DNA of 64,000 nucleotides from Candidatus Kuenenia stuttgartensis (GCA_945860915.1 CAMARR010000001.1:413277-477276); one strand, 5' to 3'; counted from the first letter of the stretch, positions 33,230 to 42,603 are shown. Notes: a model not told the origin generated them from the letters alone. A program made the numbers and translations.

Positions 33230-34484
33230 CGCGATCAGCGTCATAGCCCACCTCCCCATCGACGATCACTACTTGGGTTCGACTTCGTGGATCCAACGGG
33301 AAACCCGTCCAAATCGCGATATCGGCGTCCTTACCTGGTTCGAGCGAACCGAGACGCTTCTCCAGCTTGATCATTCTTGCTGGATTGATGGTCAAAGCCC
33401 GCAACGCCACGTCCTCGGGCAGCCCGTAGCGGATTGCCATTGTCCCCTGAAGCGGGAGCTCCTCTTGGGGAATGACCGGCGCGTCCGTATTGATCCCAAT
33501 GGAATTCCGATCGATTCCACGCCAGAAATACGCAGCTGGAATGCCGATGAACTTCGCTTGGCGTCGGTCGTAGTCAAATCCACGAGGGCCAGCGGCCACA
33601 GGCATCCCGAGCGCCTTGAGTTCAGGCGTGTTGAGATAGCCCTCCCACTCGCCGTGATCGACGAAGGGATCGAGCCCGAACTCCTTTTTCAGAATTCGAA
33701 TGGTCGATTGGACGACCTGAAACCACTGCGTGTGAACTGCGATCGGAATTTCCTTCTTGAAGAGCAGGCGCATGTTCTCAAAACGCAGGTTCCTCTGCGG
33801 TGCGACTTTCGTGTCGCCTTTTTCATACGCCTCCCAAGCGAGGTGATAGACCTGCGCCTCCTTGAGCGTGTTCCGAATGATCCAGTTCATGCCCATGCGG
33901 CCAGCGCCGAGGTCCCCGCCTTGACGCTCGGGGTTCCCGGCCTGCGCGATTTTGAGCGCGCCTGGGAATCGAACCACGATGTCATCGCGTGTCCTTCCCC
34001 AAGTCTTCATGACGACGCCAAACCCGCCCATGTTGGTCCCGGATCCCGGGATCGTCAGCAAGGTTGTGACGCCGGCTGATAGCGCATTTCGGGTCGCCGG
34101 GGTGTCGAATTGGACAAAGTCAACTACGCGCAAGTCTGGGTTGACTTGAAACACCATGTCGTTCAAATCGGAGAGAGATACACCGGTGTGGTTGTGCATC
34201 TCCAGAAAGCCCGGCACCACCACGCGATTCGTGGCGTCAATGATGCGAGCGCCCGACGGAATCTGAACCTCGCCGAATTTTCCAACCGACTCAATCTTTC
34301 TGCCACGGACCACAACGACGCCATCTTCGATTTCAGGCGATTCGATCGGACAAACACGGCCGTGAACAATGGCTAAGACCGGGTCGTCAGCGCGCGGCAT
34401 CGGGCTTGGCGCTTGAATCAGTTGCGCCCAGGCGGCACCGCAAAGCGCCAGCACCAGAGCAAACCGCGAGAGCAAGTGCCTCAT
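33213..34484 (-). CDS. Secreted amidohydrolase (COG1228-like), probably catalytically intact
   Basis: VVPGFLEMHNHTG (HxH); IPIAVHTQWFQV; FVDHGEWEG; GINTDAPVIPQ; TINPARMIKLEKRLGSLEPGKDADIAIWTGFPL. Confidence 0.92.
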   Translation of the reverse strand: MRHLLSRFALVLALCGAAWAQLIQAPSPMPRADDPVLAIVHGRVCPIESPEIEDGVVVVRGRKIESVGKFGEVQIPSGARIIDATNRVVVPGFLEMHNHTGVSLSDLNDMVFQVNPDLRVVDFVQFDTPATRNALSAGVTTLLTIPGSGTNMGGFGVVMKTWGRTRDDIVVRFPGALKIAQAGNPERQGGDLGAGRMGMNWIIRNTLKEAQVYHLAWEAYEKGDTKVAPQRNLRFENMRLLFKKEIPIAVHTQWFQVVQSTIRILKKEFGLDPFVDHGEWEGYLNTPELKALGMPVAAGPRGFDYDRRQAKFIGIPAAYFWRGIDRNSIGINTDAPVIPQEELPLQGTMAIRYGLPEDVALRALTINPARMIKLEKRLGSLEPGKDADIAIWTGFPLDPRSRTQVVIVDGEVGYDADRDGIRF

Positions 34485-37375
34485 CGCGCACCTCCTTCTT
34501 CAACGAGCTTTCCATCGATAATAGTCATGATGACATGAGTTCCTGGAGCAAATGGTTCGCCCGAAAGGAGCACAACATCTGCATCCTTTCCGCGTTCGAG
34601 ACTTCCAACCCTCTCGAGCACTCCGAGAAATCTCGCGGGCTGTCTCGTGATCATTCGCAGTGCGTCTTCGGGGTCCACGCCCTCGCGCACAGCCATCTCC
34701 GCCATGCCGTAAAGCTCACGTGTGTCACCCGTCCCAGATCTAAACAACACAGGCAACTTACTGCGGAAGGCCAAGTCGGCGGGACTCATGGACACGCCAT
34801 CTTCTTGGAGCATTTCTCCGCCGGAGCAGAACGCGACGCCTGCATCGCGATAACGATTGAGCGCCTGCTTGAAGGCGCCAATCCCAATGACGACGACTTT
34901 TAACTCGTGCTTGGCACGAAGGACCTCGAGCACGGAGTCGACTTGAGCCTCGCCGGTTACGTAAACAAAGATCGCCGCTTTCCCTGCGATGACCGGGCGC
35001 CAGGCTTCACCGGAGTCTGTCTTAGCCGGTGCCTTCGGTCGACCGTCTTCTGCCGGGCCCGCAGATGCAGCGCTCGCAGGCTTAGTCTCGGCCGACGAGG
35101 TGGAGGAGGCTCCCGCCTCGGTGGAGCCACTTCGGCTCGCCGAAAACTCAGCCTCGCCGAGCGGACCGAGTTTCACTGTGCCCTCCATCAGGTCGCGCCC
35201 CACCGTAGCCTCAACGGTGATCGTCGTTTCGCCCTGGGTCGCCGAAACCTTGAGTTTGCCTCCTTCAAAGGTGCCTTCAAATGGCATCGGCTTGGGTGGC
35301 TGGCCGCCTCCTCGGCGATTGCCCATGGACATGGTCAATTCGCCGGTGACCTTGGTTCCTTCGAGGGCAAGCGTAATGGTTAAAGGCAACGGGCGAGGAC
35401 TTCGCCCGAGCCTCAGCTCTCCGGTCCAGGTCCCGGAAACAGGGTCTTTGCTCTTTGGAGCCGTGATAGCACCGAGCGACCTAGACTCCGGAGCCTTCAG
35501 AGATGACTTTCCGCCCCGCTTCCATTCAGCAAGCGCAGCATCATGTTGCGTCCATGACTCATGGTACTTCTTCGCAGACTCGACGAACCCGTCGAGTTGT
35601 TTGCTGAGGGCCGCCCCTCCGGGATTAGCCGTGAGGTCGATCATGACGCCGGCTTGTCGCGCAAGAATGGAGTTGTTCGCACCGCCGGTCTTTACAACCG
35701 AAAGCGGGCCCGCCACGAGTTTGCCCATGCCTGGAGTCAGGCCCGCCGATGTCACCCCTGCACGAGCGGCTGCATTGAGATCGGGCATCGTTGGATCGAA
35801 CGAGTCGACGAGCCACTGCTCTGTGCCAGTAGCTCCAAATTTAGGGCCGAGGGTCATCGCACCGTCGCCGAGCCCCACATAGGATCTCAATCCCACCTGT
35901 GTGCCCGCATCTACAAACCCGGGAACCACCACTGCATCCGGACGCACGATACGTCGGGCTCCGGCCGGAATGACGACGTTCCTGCCGACTGCGCGGATCT
36001 TTCCGTCTTCAATCACGATGGTTCCGTTGTCGATCGGATCCCCGTCACACGTGTGAATTCGGCCAACCGTCACGGCAACGACTTCTGACTTGCGGGCTGC
36101 GCGGTGCACGACACGTCCGTTGGAGACAACCATCATCGGGCGTTCGTGGTACGCGAACGGGCTGCGTGAATACACAGCCAAATCAGCTAAGCGACCATTG
36201 ACCAGGGTTCCTGTTCCGTCAGGAAGTCCGAGCATTTTTGCTGGCGCAGTGGTGACGGAAGTCAACACATCTGATGGCCCAAATCCATCGCCCATCAATC
36301 TTGTGGCGTGGAAGAGAACTTCGCCTTCCTCACCCACGAATGGCGGCACGACAGCAACAGGCACCCCAGCCTTGATCAGTAGTGCTGCGGCCGTGCGGCG
36401 GCCTTCACCGGACTCATGAAACAACGGTGCGATTGCCGAGTTTCCGATGGGTGGCGTTGCCACGGCGCGAAGAACAACGCTGGCATTGATCGACGCAAGT
36501 GCCGCTGCATGCATCCATGCTTCGTTCCCACCTTCGATGATGAGTCGGAGCTTAAACTCGCGTGCGAGTTCAATCGCTCCTGCGACATCAGCTTCTCTGT
36601 CGCAAGCCACCCGAACCGAGATCTCGCCACTCAGCGCGCGTGCGAAAGGACGAAGATCGACATCGTCCATGGATGGCGTCCACTTCGGATCGCGGGCCTC
36701 GGAGCCGGCGCGCCGGAAAAGACTGCGCAGCGCATCTAAAGCGCCTGCGCGAGTTTTCCCTGGCTGCATCTCTGCAGCCGGAAGTGGTTCGCCGAGGTCG
36801 GGTATCAGCGGTGGATTGAAGACGTTCGGCGCCGAGCGAATATTCTCGGAGAGTGACACTCGAAGTGACACCGACCGAACCAACACTTCCCCGCCAAGAT
36901 CAGCTCCTGCCAGTCGGACGGCTGAACCCTGCCCCGCAACGATGCGGGCGAATCCTGGCGAAATGTAAGCAGCTGTCACGCCCCCACGAGTGACTCCCTT
37001 GAAGGAATCAAACGGGTCAAACGCATCTGCAGCGACGGTGCCCGGGGTCAAGGACTCCTCAGGATCGGTCACTTGCGCCAACGTGCGAGAGTGCGCGAGA
37101 ATCAACCCAGGAAGGATGACGCCATCCGGCAACTCGACGACTTCAACATCGGAGGGAAGCCCAGGAACCGCATCGCGCCACGACTTGGCGCCGGCGAGCG
37201 GGATGGTCCCCGAAAGAACTCCGGCCTTCACCACGACGGCAACCCGCTCGACGGGTTGGCTCGGCGTCGCATAGGCCTGCTTCACAATGAAGACGATCGT
37301 CGCGGGGCCTTGCGCCGCGATCGACATCGCGATCACCAAAAATGAGGCAATAAGAATGGGTAGTCGGCGAAGCAT
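34481..37375 (-). CDS. Secreted double amidohydrolase-like protein with an inserted beta-barrel-like domain, metal-ligand motifs lost in both halves
   Basis: Domain 1 ILPGLILAHSRTL...VTTAPAKMLGLPDGTGTLVNGRLADLAVYSRSPF; domain 2 VVPGFVDAGTQVG...ITRQPARFLGVLERVGSLERGKDADVVLLSGEPF; insert DPVSGTWTGELRLG...EFSASRSGS. Confidence 0.85.
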   Translation of the reverse strand: MLRRLPILIASFLVIAMSIAAQGPATIVFIVKQAYATPSQPVERVAVVVKAGVLSGTIPLAGAKSWRDAVPGLPSDVEVVELPDGVILPGLILAHSRTLAQVTDPEESLTPGTVAADAFDPFDSFKGVTRGGVTAAYISPGFARIVAGQGSAVRLAGADLGGEVLVRSVSLRVSLSENIRSAPNVFNPPLIPDLGEPLPAAEMQPGKTRAGALDALRSLFRRAGSEARDPKWTPSMDDVDLRPFARALSGEISVRVACDREADVAGAIELAREFKLRLIIEGGNEAWMHAAALASINASVVLRAVATPPIGNSAIAPLFHESGEGRRTAAALLIKAGVPVAVVPPFVGEEGEVLFHATRLMGDGFGPSDVLTSVTTAPAKMLGLPDGTGTLVNGRLADLAVYSRSPFAYHERPMMVVSNGRVVHRAARKSEVVAVTVGRIHTCDGDPIDNGTIVIEDGKIRAVGRNVVIPAGARRIVRPDAVVVPGFVDAGTQVGLRSYVGLGDGAMTLGPKFGATGTEQWLVDSFDPTMPDLNAAARAGVTSAGLTPGMGKLVAGPLSVVKTGGANNSILARQAGVMIDLTANPGGAALSKQLDGFVESAKKYHESWTQHDAALAEWKRGGKSSLKAPESRSLGAITAPKSKDPVSGTWTGELRLGRSPRPLPLTITLALEGTKVTGELTMSMGNRRGGGQPPKPMPFEGTFEGGKLKVSATQGETTITVEATVGRDLMEGTVKLGPLGEAEFSASRSGSTEAGASSTSSAETKPASAASAGPAEDGRPKAPAKTDSGEAWRPVIAGKAAIFVYVTGEAQVDSVLEVLRAKHELKVVVIGIGAFKQALNRYRDAGVAFCSGGEMLQEDGVSMSPADLAFRSKLPVLFRSGTGDTRELYGMAEMAVREGVDPEDALRMITRQPARFLGVLERVGSLERGKDADVVLLSGEPFAPGTHVIMTIIDGKLVEEGGAR

Positions 37376-37377
37376 GC

Positions 37378-38613
37378 TCAGTTCTTCCCATCCCCGAGGC
37401 CGAGAACTTCGGTGAGGCGGCGATCGGATCGACGCTCGTAGATCACTCGGCCTTCAATCACACCGGAGTCAACCCATGCACGGCCTGACAAGGGGTCGTC
37501 GCTGAGAATTAGGACGTCGCCGTCCTTTCCTATTTCAATTGAACCCTTTGTTTTGCCAAGTCCGATCACCTCGGCAGCGGTCAGGGTGACGGAACGAAGC
37601 GCGACGTCGCGAGGGATACCCATTCGAACAAGGGATCCGGCCTGATACCAAAGGTAGCGCTGACCAAGACTGGTCGGCCGTGCGGTTGCCGCGAACGCGA
37701 CGCCCTTCTTGTGCAGAATGGCGGGCAGCTCACGACGCACCATCTTGCCGGTTTCCGGATCCATTTCTTCGACGTCCATCTCGGGCGTCAACACGACGGG
37801 CCGCTTGTCGGCTGCAATCAGATCAGCTGCCTTCCATGTTCCTGGCGCGAGAACAAGGCGCTGCTCATAGCCGAACTCGGTCGCTAAGGCGAGCGCGCGA
37901 ATGACGTCGCCCGGTTCGCCGCAGTAGGTGAACGCGGTCACCTGCTTCTTAAGCAGGCGGGCCATGGTTTCCCTCCGGCGATCGATCGCCAAACGATCCA
38001 TATCGAGCTTCAAAGATCCGCTCGGGCGGGAATCCGCCGCAGCCTCCTTGTTGTCGAGATAACGCTTCGCATCGTCGAATGCTGATCGCAGTTTGGCCAT
38101 CTGGGACGCGCGATTCCCCTGTGGAGGCACCATCGATATCTTGATCGAGCCGTCCGGAACAATGGTCATGTCTTCGACGACGCGGCCCGTCGGACGCAGC
38201 ACCCGTCCCGATCCACCAATGACCGTACGATCGCCAGGGAGAATATGAATCGAGTAGACGCCATCGCGCACGGAGTCATCGAAGAACGGACGCGTTGGGT
38301 CGATCGAGTCGAGAACCGACACGAAGGGGGTTACCTCCATGTTCTCATTGGGTCGATCGAGCCCTTCGCTCGTCGCTGCGAGCACATAGGCCGGCATGAC
38401 TGCCCGACCTGCGGCGTCGATAACCAAAGTAGAGAGATCGGCCTTCAGTCCTTCACCAATCGCGGACACGCGACCATCGCGAATCAGAAGATCAGTCTTC
38501 GCGTTTTCAGGTCCGGAGACCGGAATCAGGCGTGCGTTGCGAATGAGGAGATCCTGAGCAGGCATGAGTCCTGCGAGGAATGCACAAGCAATGATGGGAC
38601 GGAGTATGCGCAT
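37378..38613 (-). CDS. Secreted amidohydrolase-like protein, metal-ligand motifs lost
   Basis: MRILRPIIACAFLAGLMPA|Q; AVMPAYVLAATSEG; SVTLTAAEVIGLGKTKGSIEIGKDGDVLILSDDPL. Confidence 0.83.
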   Translation of the reverse strand: MRILRPIIACAFLAGLMPAQDLLIRNARLIPVSGPENAKTDLLIRDGRVSAIGEGLKADLSTLVIDAAGRAVMPAYVLAATSEGLDRPNENMEVTPFVSVLDSIDPTRPFFDDSVRDGVYSIHILPGDRTVIGGSGRVLRPTGRVVEDMTIVPDGSIKISMVPPQGNRASQMAKLRSAFDDAKRYLDNKEAAADSRPSGSLKLDMDRLAIDRRRETMARLLKKQVTAFTYCGEPGDVIRALALATEFGYEQRLVLAPGTWKAADLIAADKRPVVLTPEMDVEEMDPETGKMVRRELPAILHKKGVAFAATARPTSLGQRYLWYQAGSLVRMGIPRDVALRSVTLTAAEVIGLGKTKGSIEIGKDGDVLILSDDPLSGRAWVDSGVIEGRVIYERRSDRRLTEVLGLGDGKN

Positions 38614-38618
38614 GGAGT

Positions 38619-39848
38619 TCACTCCTTCTTCGCGGACGCTGTTGATTCGCGCCACACGATGCGGCCGCCGATGCCGGCGACCAAAAGACGAGATGTTGGA
38701 GACATGGGGTCGGAGGACCACACGCAGAAATCGGCATCCTTGCCGACAGCGAGAGTGCCTACACGGCCATCCAAACCGCAGACCTTTGCTGGTGCCGATG
38801 TGATCGACATAAGAGCTTTGTTTGGGTCAAGTCCGCCGCGGGCTGCCGCACGGGCCAAGTCAAGTAGCGTCGATCCGGTGTCATCGTTTCCGCGCGAGAT
38901 GGCGAACGCGATGCCAGCCTTATCTAGGCGACGCGGGTCGGAAATCGCTCCACCCTTTTCCGGGCCGCTACCCGGATTGAAAAGTGGTCCGATCAAAATT
39001 GAGATCTGTGCCGCCTTGAGGTCGTCCATAACCAACGTTGCCTCGATCGTCCCGCCGATGCGGTACCGCGGGATTCCGGCTTCTTTGCAGAGGCGGATGG
39101 CCGCGAGAATCTCAGCGGCGTCTTGCGCCACGAACGCAACAGGAACTTCACCGCGTCCAATACGGGCAAGCGCGAATCCTTCGCGGTCCGGATACAGAGG
39201 CTCCCAACCCGGTTGATTGCGGCCCATCGCTTCTTGAAACGAACGTCGAAGCTCGGCAATCACACCCATGCGCGTCGTGGGACGCCGCGTGAACATGGTG
39301 GCTTCGCCACCACGAAACGCTGCGTTGCGAATTGTCGGTCCACGGCCAATGACTGCGTGGATTGCGACTTCTTCAGACAGGACTTCGGCGGCGCCCGGCA
39401 CCATCTTCATGGCGCAAGAAACTCCCGCGATGACGTTCCGATCTCCAGGCAGCACGACCGCGGTTGTCACGCCCGTACGTAGAAGCGCCGCAAAGCCGGG
39501 GTTTGCCTTATCGATTCCGTCCACCGCACGGACCCAAGGAGTTGTCTCACGTCCCTCCTCATTGTCCGCATCGCCCCGCAGCATACCGACGCGGCTCTCG
39601 GCCTCGACAAAGCCCGGGGTCAGTTCGGCCTCAGCGATATCAATCACTTCGAGGGCTGCAGGAGGCGCAACGTCTTTCCCAACGACGGACGAAACCTTGC
39701 CGCCCGAAATGACGAGAGCTGCGCCTTCTACGACGGTGCCGTCCCCCACGTGAAGTCGTTTGACTTTGATCACTAGGCTTGGTTTGTCCTGAGCGCTGAC
39801 AAGCGATGCCAAAGCGAGGAGAAGAACACTCCCAAATCGCAAGCTCAT
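38619..39848 (-). CDS. Secreted amidohydrolase-like protein, metal-ligand motifs lost
   Basis: MSLRFGSVLLLALASLVSA|Q; LTPGFVEAESRVGM; ITSAPAKVCGLDGRVGTLAVGKDADFCVWSSDPM. Confidence 0.83.
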   Translation of the reverse strand: MSLRFGSVLLLALASLVSAQDKPSLVIKVKRLHVGDGTVVEGAALVISGGKVSSVVGKDVAPPAALEVIDIAEAELTPGFVEAESRVGMLRGDADNEEGRETTPWVRAVDGIDKANPGFAALLRTGVTTAVVLPGDRNVIAGVSCAMKMVPGAAEVLSEEVAIHAVIGRGPTIRNAAFRGGEATMFTRRPTTRMGVIAELRRSFQEAMGRNQPGWEPLYPDREGFALARIGRGEVPVAFVAQDAAEILAAIRLCKEAGIPRYRIGGTIEATLVMDDLKAAQISILIGPLFNPGSGPEKGGAISDPRRLDKAGIAFAISRGNDDTGSTLLDLARAAARGGLDPNKALMSITSAPAKVCGLDGRVGTLAVGKDADFCVWSSDPMSPTSRLLVAGIGGRIVWRESTASAKKE

Positions 39849-41002
39849 GGTTTGGAATCCTTCTCTGCGCGCCAGATGACACGCCCGTCTGAAACAACCA
39901 AAAGCACACGTGATCTCGAGTCAGTGGCAGGTCCGGACAGGGCGACGAGATCCCCGTCCTTGCCAACTTCAAGTGATCCGACGCGGTCATCGACGCCCAC
40001 GAGTCTCGCGGCGTCAATCGTCAATGCCCGCTCGACCTTCGACACGTCTGCGCCGCACATGACAGCCGTTGATGCCGAAACGCGCAACGACGAGGGTCGA
40101 GTGAACGGCGCCGCGGAACAGAACGCAATTGGCATTGTCGAAGCGAAGAGGTCGGCAATCTCCTTCGCGGCATACCCATCCATCCCAGGGCGGATGGGGC
40201 TCAGGATCAATCCTGACGCGCCGGCAGCCAGCTCTTTCGATCTCGCACCGGCGCCCGCCGAAGCAATCACGGTTGGATTGAGTCCAGCGTCACTGCGCAG
40301 GCGCGCTGCGGCGTCGTATTCACGATTCGACCCAGCTGCAACGAAAACACGCGACTTGCCGTCTTTCCATGGAGCCATCGCCTCCGCTGATTCCTTAGGA
40401 GGAGACCGAAGGAGTGATAATCCCCCAAACAACGAGGTTGGATCACGGCCAGCTGCTCCACCACCGCCAAACATGCGCGAAAAAGGATCTCCGCCGCCAC
40501 CACCTCGAGGAGGTGCGTACTCGGACTCTCTGAGGCTGACTTTAAGGCCCGTCACGGGCTTGAGCCATGAGGCGCCATCAGCCCCGCCGATCTTGATCGC
40601 AGTCGCCAATCCGCCGACGACATTTCGGTCGCCCGGAAGAACGTGAACGGTCGTTACGCCATGCGAAGCAAAAGACTGAAAGTCACGATGTCCAAGTTCG
40701 ACGGCATCGCGCATTTTGAATTCAGGCAAGATCGTCTTGGACAAGTCGTCGCGCTCTCGACGGGCGCCCGCTGCAGTCGCCGCGTCGACGAACCCTGGGT
40801 AGATGTGGGCATCGCCCAGATCGAGGGTGGCAGCGTCATTACCGACGGAGGCCACCTTTCCCTTGCTGACGACAATTGTCGCAGCAAGTGTGCCTTGGCT
40901 GCCCATCGTGTGGACGTGCGCAGACTTGATCCGAAGATCCTCCTGGGCACAGAGTGTGCCCACGAGACCGAATGCCAGGACACCAAGTCGAAGTTTCATC
41001 AC
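39845..41002 (-). CDS. Secreted amidohydrolase-like protein, metal-ligand motifs lost
   Basis: MMKLRLGVLAFGLVGTLCA|Q; IYPGFVDAATAAGA; LTIDAARLVGVDDRVGSLEVGKDGDLVALSGPA. Confidence 0.83.
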   Translation of the reverse strand: MMKLRLGVLAFGLVGTLCAQEDLRIKSAHVHTMGSQGTLAATIVVSKGKVASVGNDAATLDLGDAHIYPGFVDAATAAGARRERDDLSKTILPEFKMRDAVELGHRDFQSFASHGVTTVHVLPGDRNVVGGLATAIKIGGADGASWLKPVTGLKVSLRESEYAPPRGGGGGDPFSRMFGGGGAAGRDPTSLFGGLSLLRSPPKESAEAMAPWKDGKSRVFVAAGSNREYDAAARLRSDAGLNPTVIASAGAGARSKELAAGASGLILSPIRPGMDGYAAKEIADLFASTMPIAFCSAAPFTRPSSLRVSASTAVMCGADVSKVERALTIDAARLVGVDDRVGSLEVGKDGDLVALSGPATDSRSRVLLVVSDGRVIWRAEKDSKP

Positions 41003-42480
41003 TTGCCCTCCGGATCGAAGGCCTTTGAGCCCGCCACAACCGACGTGATTTTGGTCGCAGGATCGAGCAGCGCGCCAGTAGTCACTAGCAACTGAGCATC
41101 TCGGCCGACCTCAACGGTGCCAAGCCTGCGACCGAGCCCAAGCGCACGAGCAGCATTCGTCGTGACCGACGCGAGTGCAGCTTCGGCGGAAAGCCCGCGA
41201 CCCATGTGAAGAGAAACGATGAATGGAAGCCCAGCGATGCCATTGACTCGCGCGCCTAGAGACGTCACGACGATGGGCACGCCCGCAGCCGACAACACCG
41301 ACGCTAGGTTCTCTCGATGCAAGAGCATGTCTAGATCGTCTGGGTCGCCTGCCGTCGGATCAGACAAGGCCACCATTGCCTTCTCCGCCTTGATCCGGTC
41401 GAGAATCCGCGGTGCCTCGGTGGCGCCTACGATCACGACACGAATTTTCCGCGACTTAACCGTGTCCAGAACGGATTCGATCTCCGAAACCCAATGCGCC
41501 TCGACCCAAAGCGGGGCGTCGCCTTTGTTGACTCGAATCAATGCTTCTTTGGACGGGTCTCGCTTGGGCTTTTCCGGCGGGTCCGGTCGCTTTTCTCCAC
41601 CGGTAACTGCCGAACTTGTGGGACCCGATTCGGCTCCGCCTCCGCGCCTCGCGCCACCACCTGCGCCGCGCATGTTCTCCCGGATCCATTCCTGCTGTTT
41701 CTCGCGCGGCCAATCTCGGAATCCCTCGGGAGGCGAGGCTGGGCGACGAGGAGAAGCCCCGGTATCAGGAGCCGCGGGTTGTGGCTTGGATTCAGAAGAG
41801 CCCTTCTTTTTCTCCCATTCCTCAACCTTCTTTTTCCACTCTTCGAGATCTTTTTCGTACTTCTCCTGCGACTCACGATATTTCTTCGCGCCGTCGAGGG
41901 CTTCCTCTATCTGCTTGCCCAAGCCGGCTCTGCCACCAGCCGATGCTCGGCCCATGCCTTGCCCCTGTTGGGCAGCGCCGGCGATGATTGCGACGACCGC
42001 ATCGTCGAGGATGACTGATGGCTTAGTGGCGGACGCTGCTACTGAAACGATCGGAGCTGCAGGGCCGCGAACGGAAACAAATCCCATGCCGACCACACCG
42101 ACTCCTTGGCGGAGCAACGCCAACCTGGCGTCAGAGCCGAACGCGTCATACACGTCAAGCACTCGATCGCTAGGCCCGACACCACCCGGGCGCGCCGACG
42201 ATGACTCGATCATTCCAGAGTTGAATGCATCAATCATCGAAGGGAAGACGTGCTTCCCCGTGGCGTCGAGAACGGTGGCGCCTTCCGGCACCGAGAGATC
42301 GACGCCAATCGTCTTGATGACACCCTTGTCTACAAGGACGTCGGCGACGATAGGCGGGGACTGCGGCTTCGCGTGAATTGTTCCGCCCTTGATCACCAAA
42401 ACGTCAGACTGGGCTGAGGCGGTGAGGGCTACAACGCACGCGAACAAAGGTCCGTAGAGGACCGTTCGGAGTCGTGGCAT
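40999..42480 (-). CDS. Secreted amidohydrolase-like protein with a charged helical insert, metal-ligand motifs lost
   Basis: MPRLRTVLYGPLFACVVALTASA|Q; VFPSMIDAFNSGM; insert KYRESQEKYEKDLEEWKKKVEEWEKKKG; VTTNAARALGLGRRLGTVEVGRDAQLLVTTGALL. Confidence 0.82.
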   Translation of the reverse strand: MPRLRTVLYGPLFACVVALTASAQSDVLVIKGGTIHAKPQSPPIVADVLVDKGVIKTIGVDLSVPEGATVLDATGKHVFPSMIDAFNSGMIESSSARPGGVGPSDRVLDVYDAFGSDARLALLRQGVGVVGMGFVSVRGPAAPIVSVAASATKPSVILDDAVVAIIAGAAQQGQGMGRASAGGRAGLGKQIEEALDGAKKYRESQEKYEKDLEEWKKKVEEWEKKKGSSESKPQPAAPDTGASPRRPASPPEGFRDWPREKQQEWIRENMRGAGGGARRGGGAESGPTSSAVTGGEKRPDPPEKPKRDPSKEALIRVNKGDAPLWVEAHWVSEIESVLDTVKSRKIRVVIVGATEAPRILDRIKAEKAMVALSDPTAGDPDDLDMLLHRENLASVLSAAGVPIVVTSLGARVNGIAGLPFIVSLHMGRGLSAEAALASVTTNAARALGLGRRLGTVEVGRDAQLLVTTGALLDPATKITSVVAGSKAFDPEGK

Positions 42481-42549
42481 CGGATTGGGTCTCAGGCTCG
42501 CGCAACAACACGGGACATGGCACGCCATGCCCCGACACTTGGAATGGTG

Positions 42550-42594
42550 GAATAGTCCCACGGTGGGCATCCCCTGTCGAGAGCAGGACTATTC
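42550..42594. repeat. Inverted repeat, 9-bp arms with a 27-nt spacer, upstream of the amidohydrolase-like array
   Basis: gaatagtcc (42550-42558) and ggactattc (42586-42594), exact reverse complements. Confidence 0.6.
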
Positions 42595-42603
42595 GGCGCA
42601 AAT

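Noticed and set aside
32967-34079. 370-aa plus-strand ORF opposite two amidohydrolase-like genes
   Set aside because: Antisense to well-supported conserved coding sequence; composition and lack of motifs indicate a spurious ORF.
41219-42376. 385-aa plus-strand ORF antisense to the 40999 amidohydrolase-like gene
   Set aside because: Ser/Pro/Arg-rich antisense translation with no domain; a GC-driven long antisense ORF.
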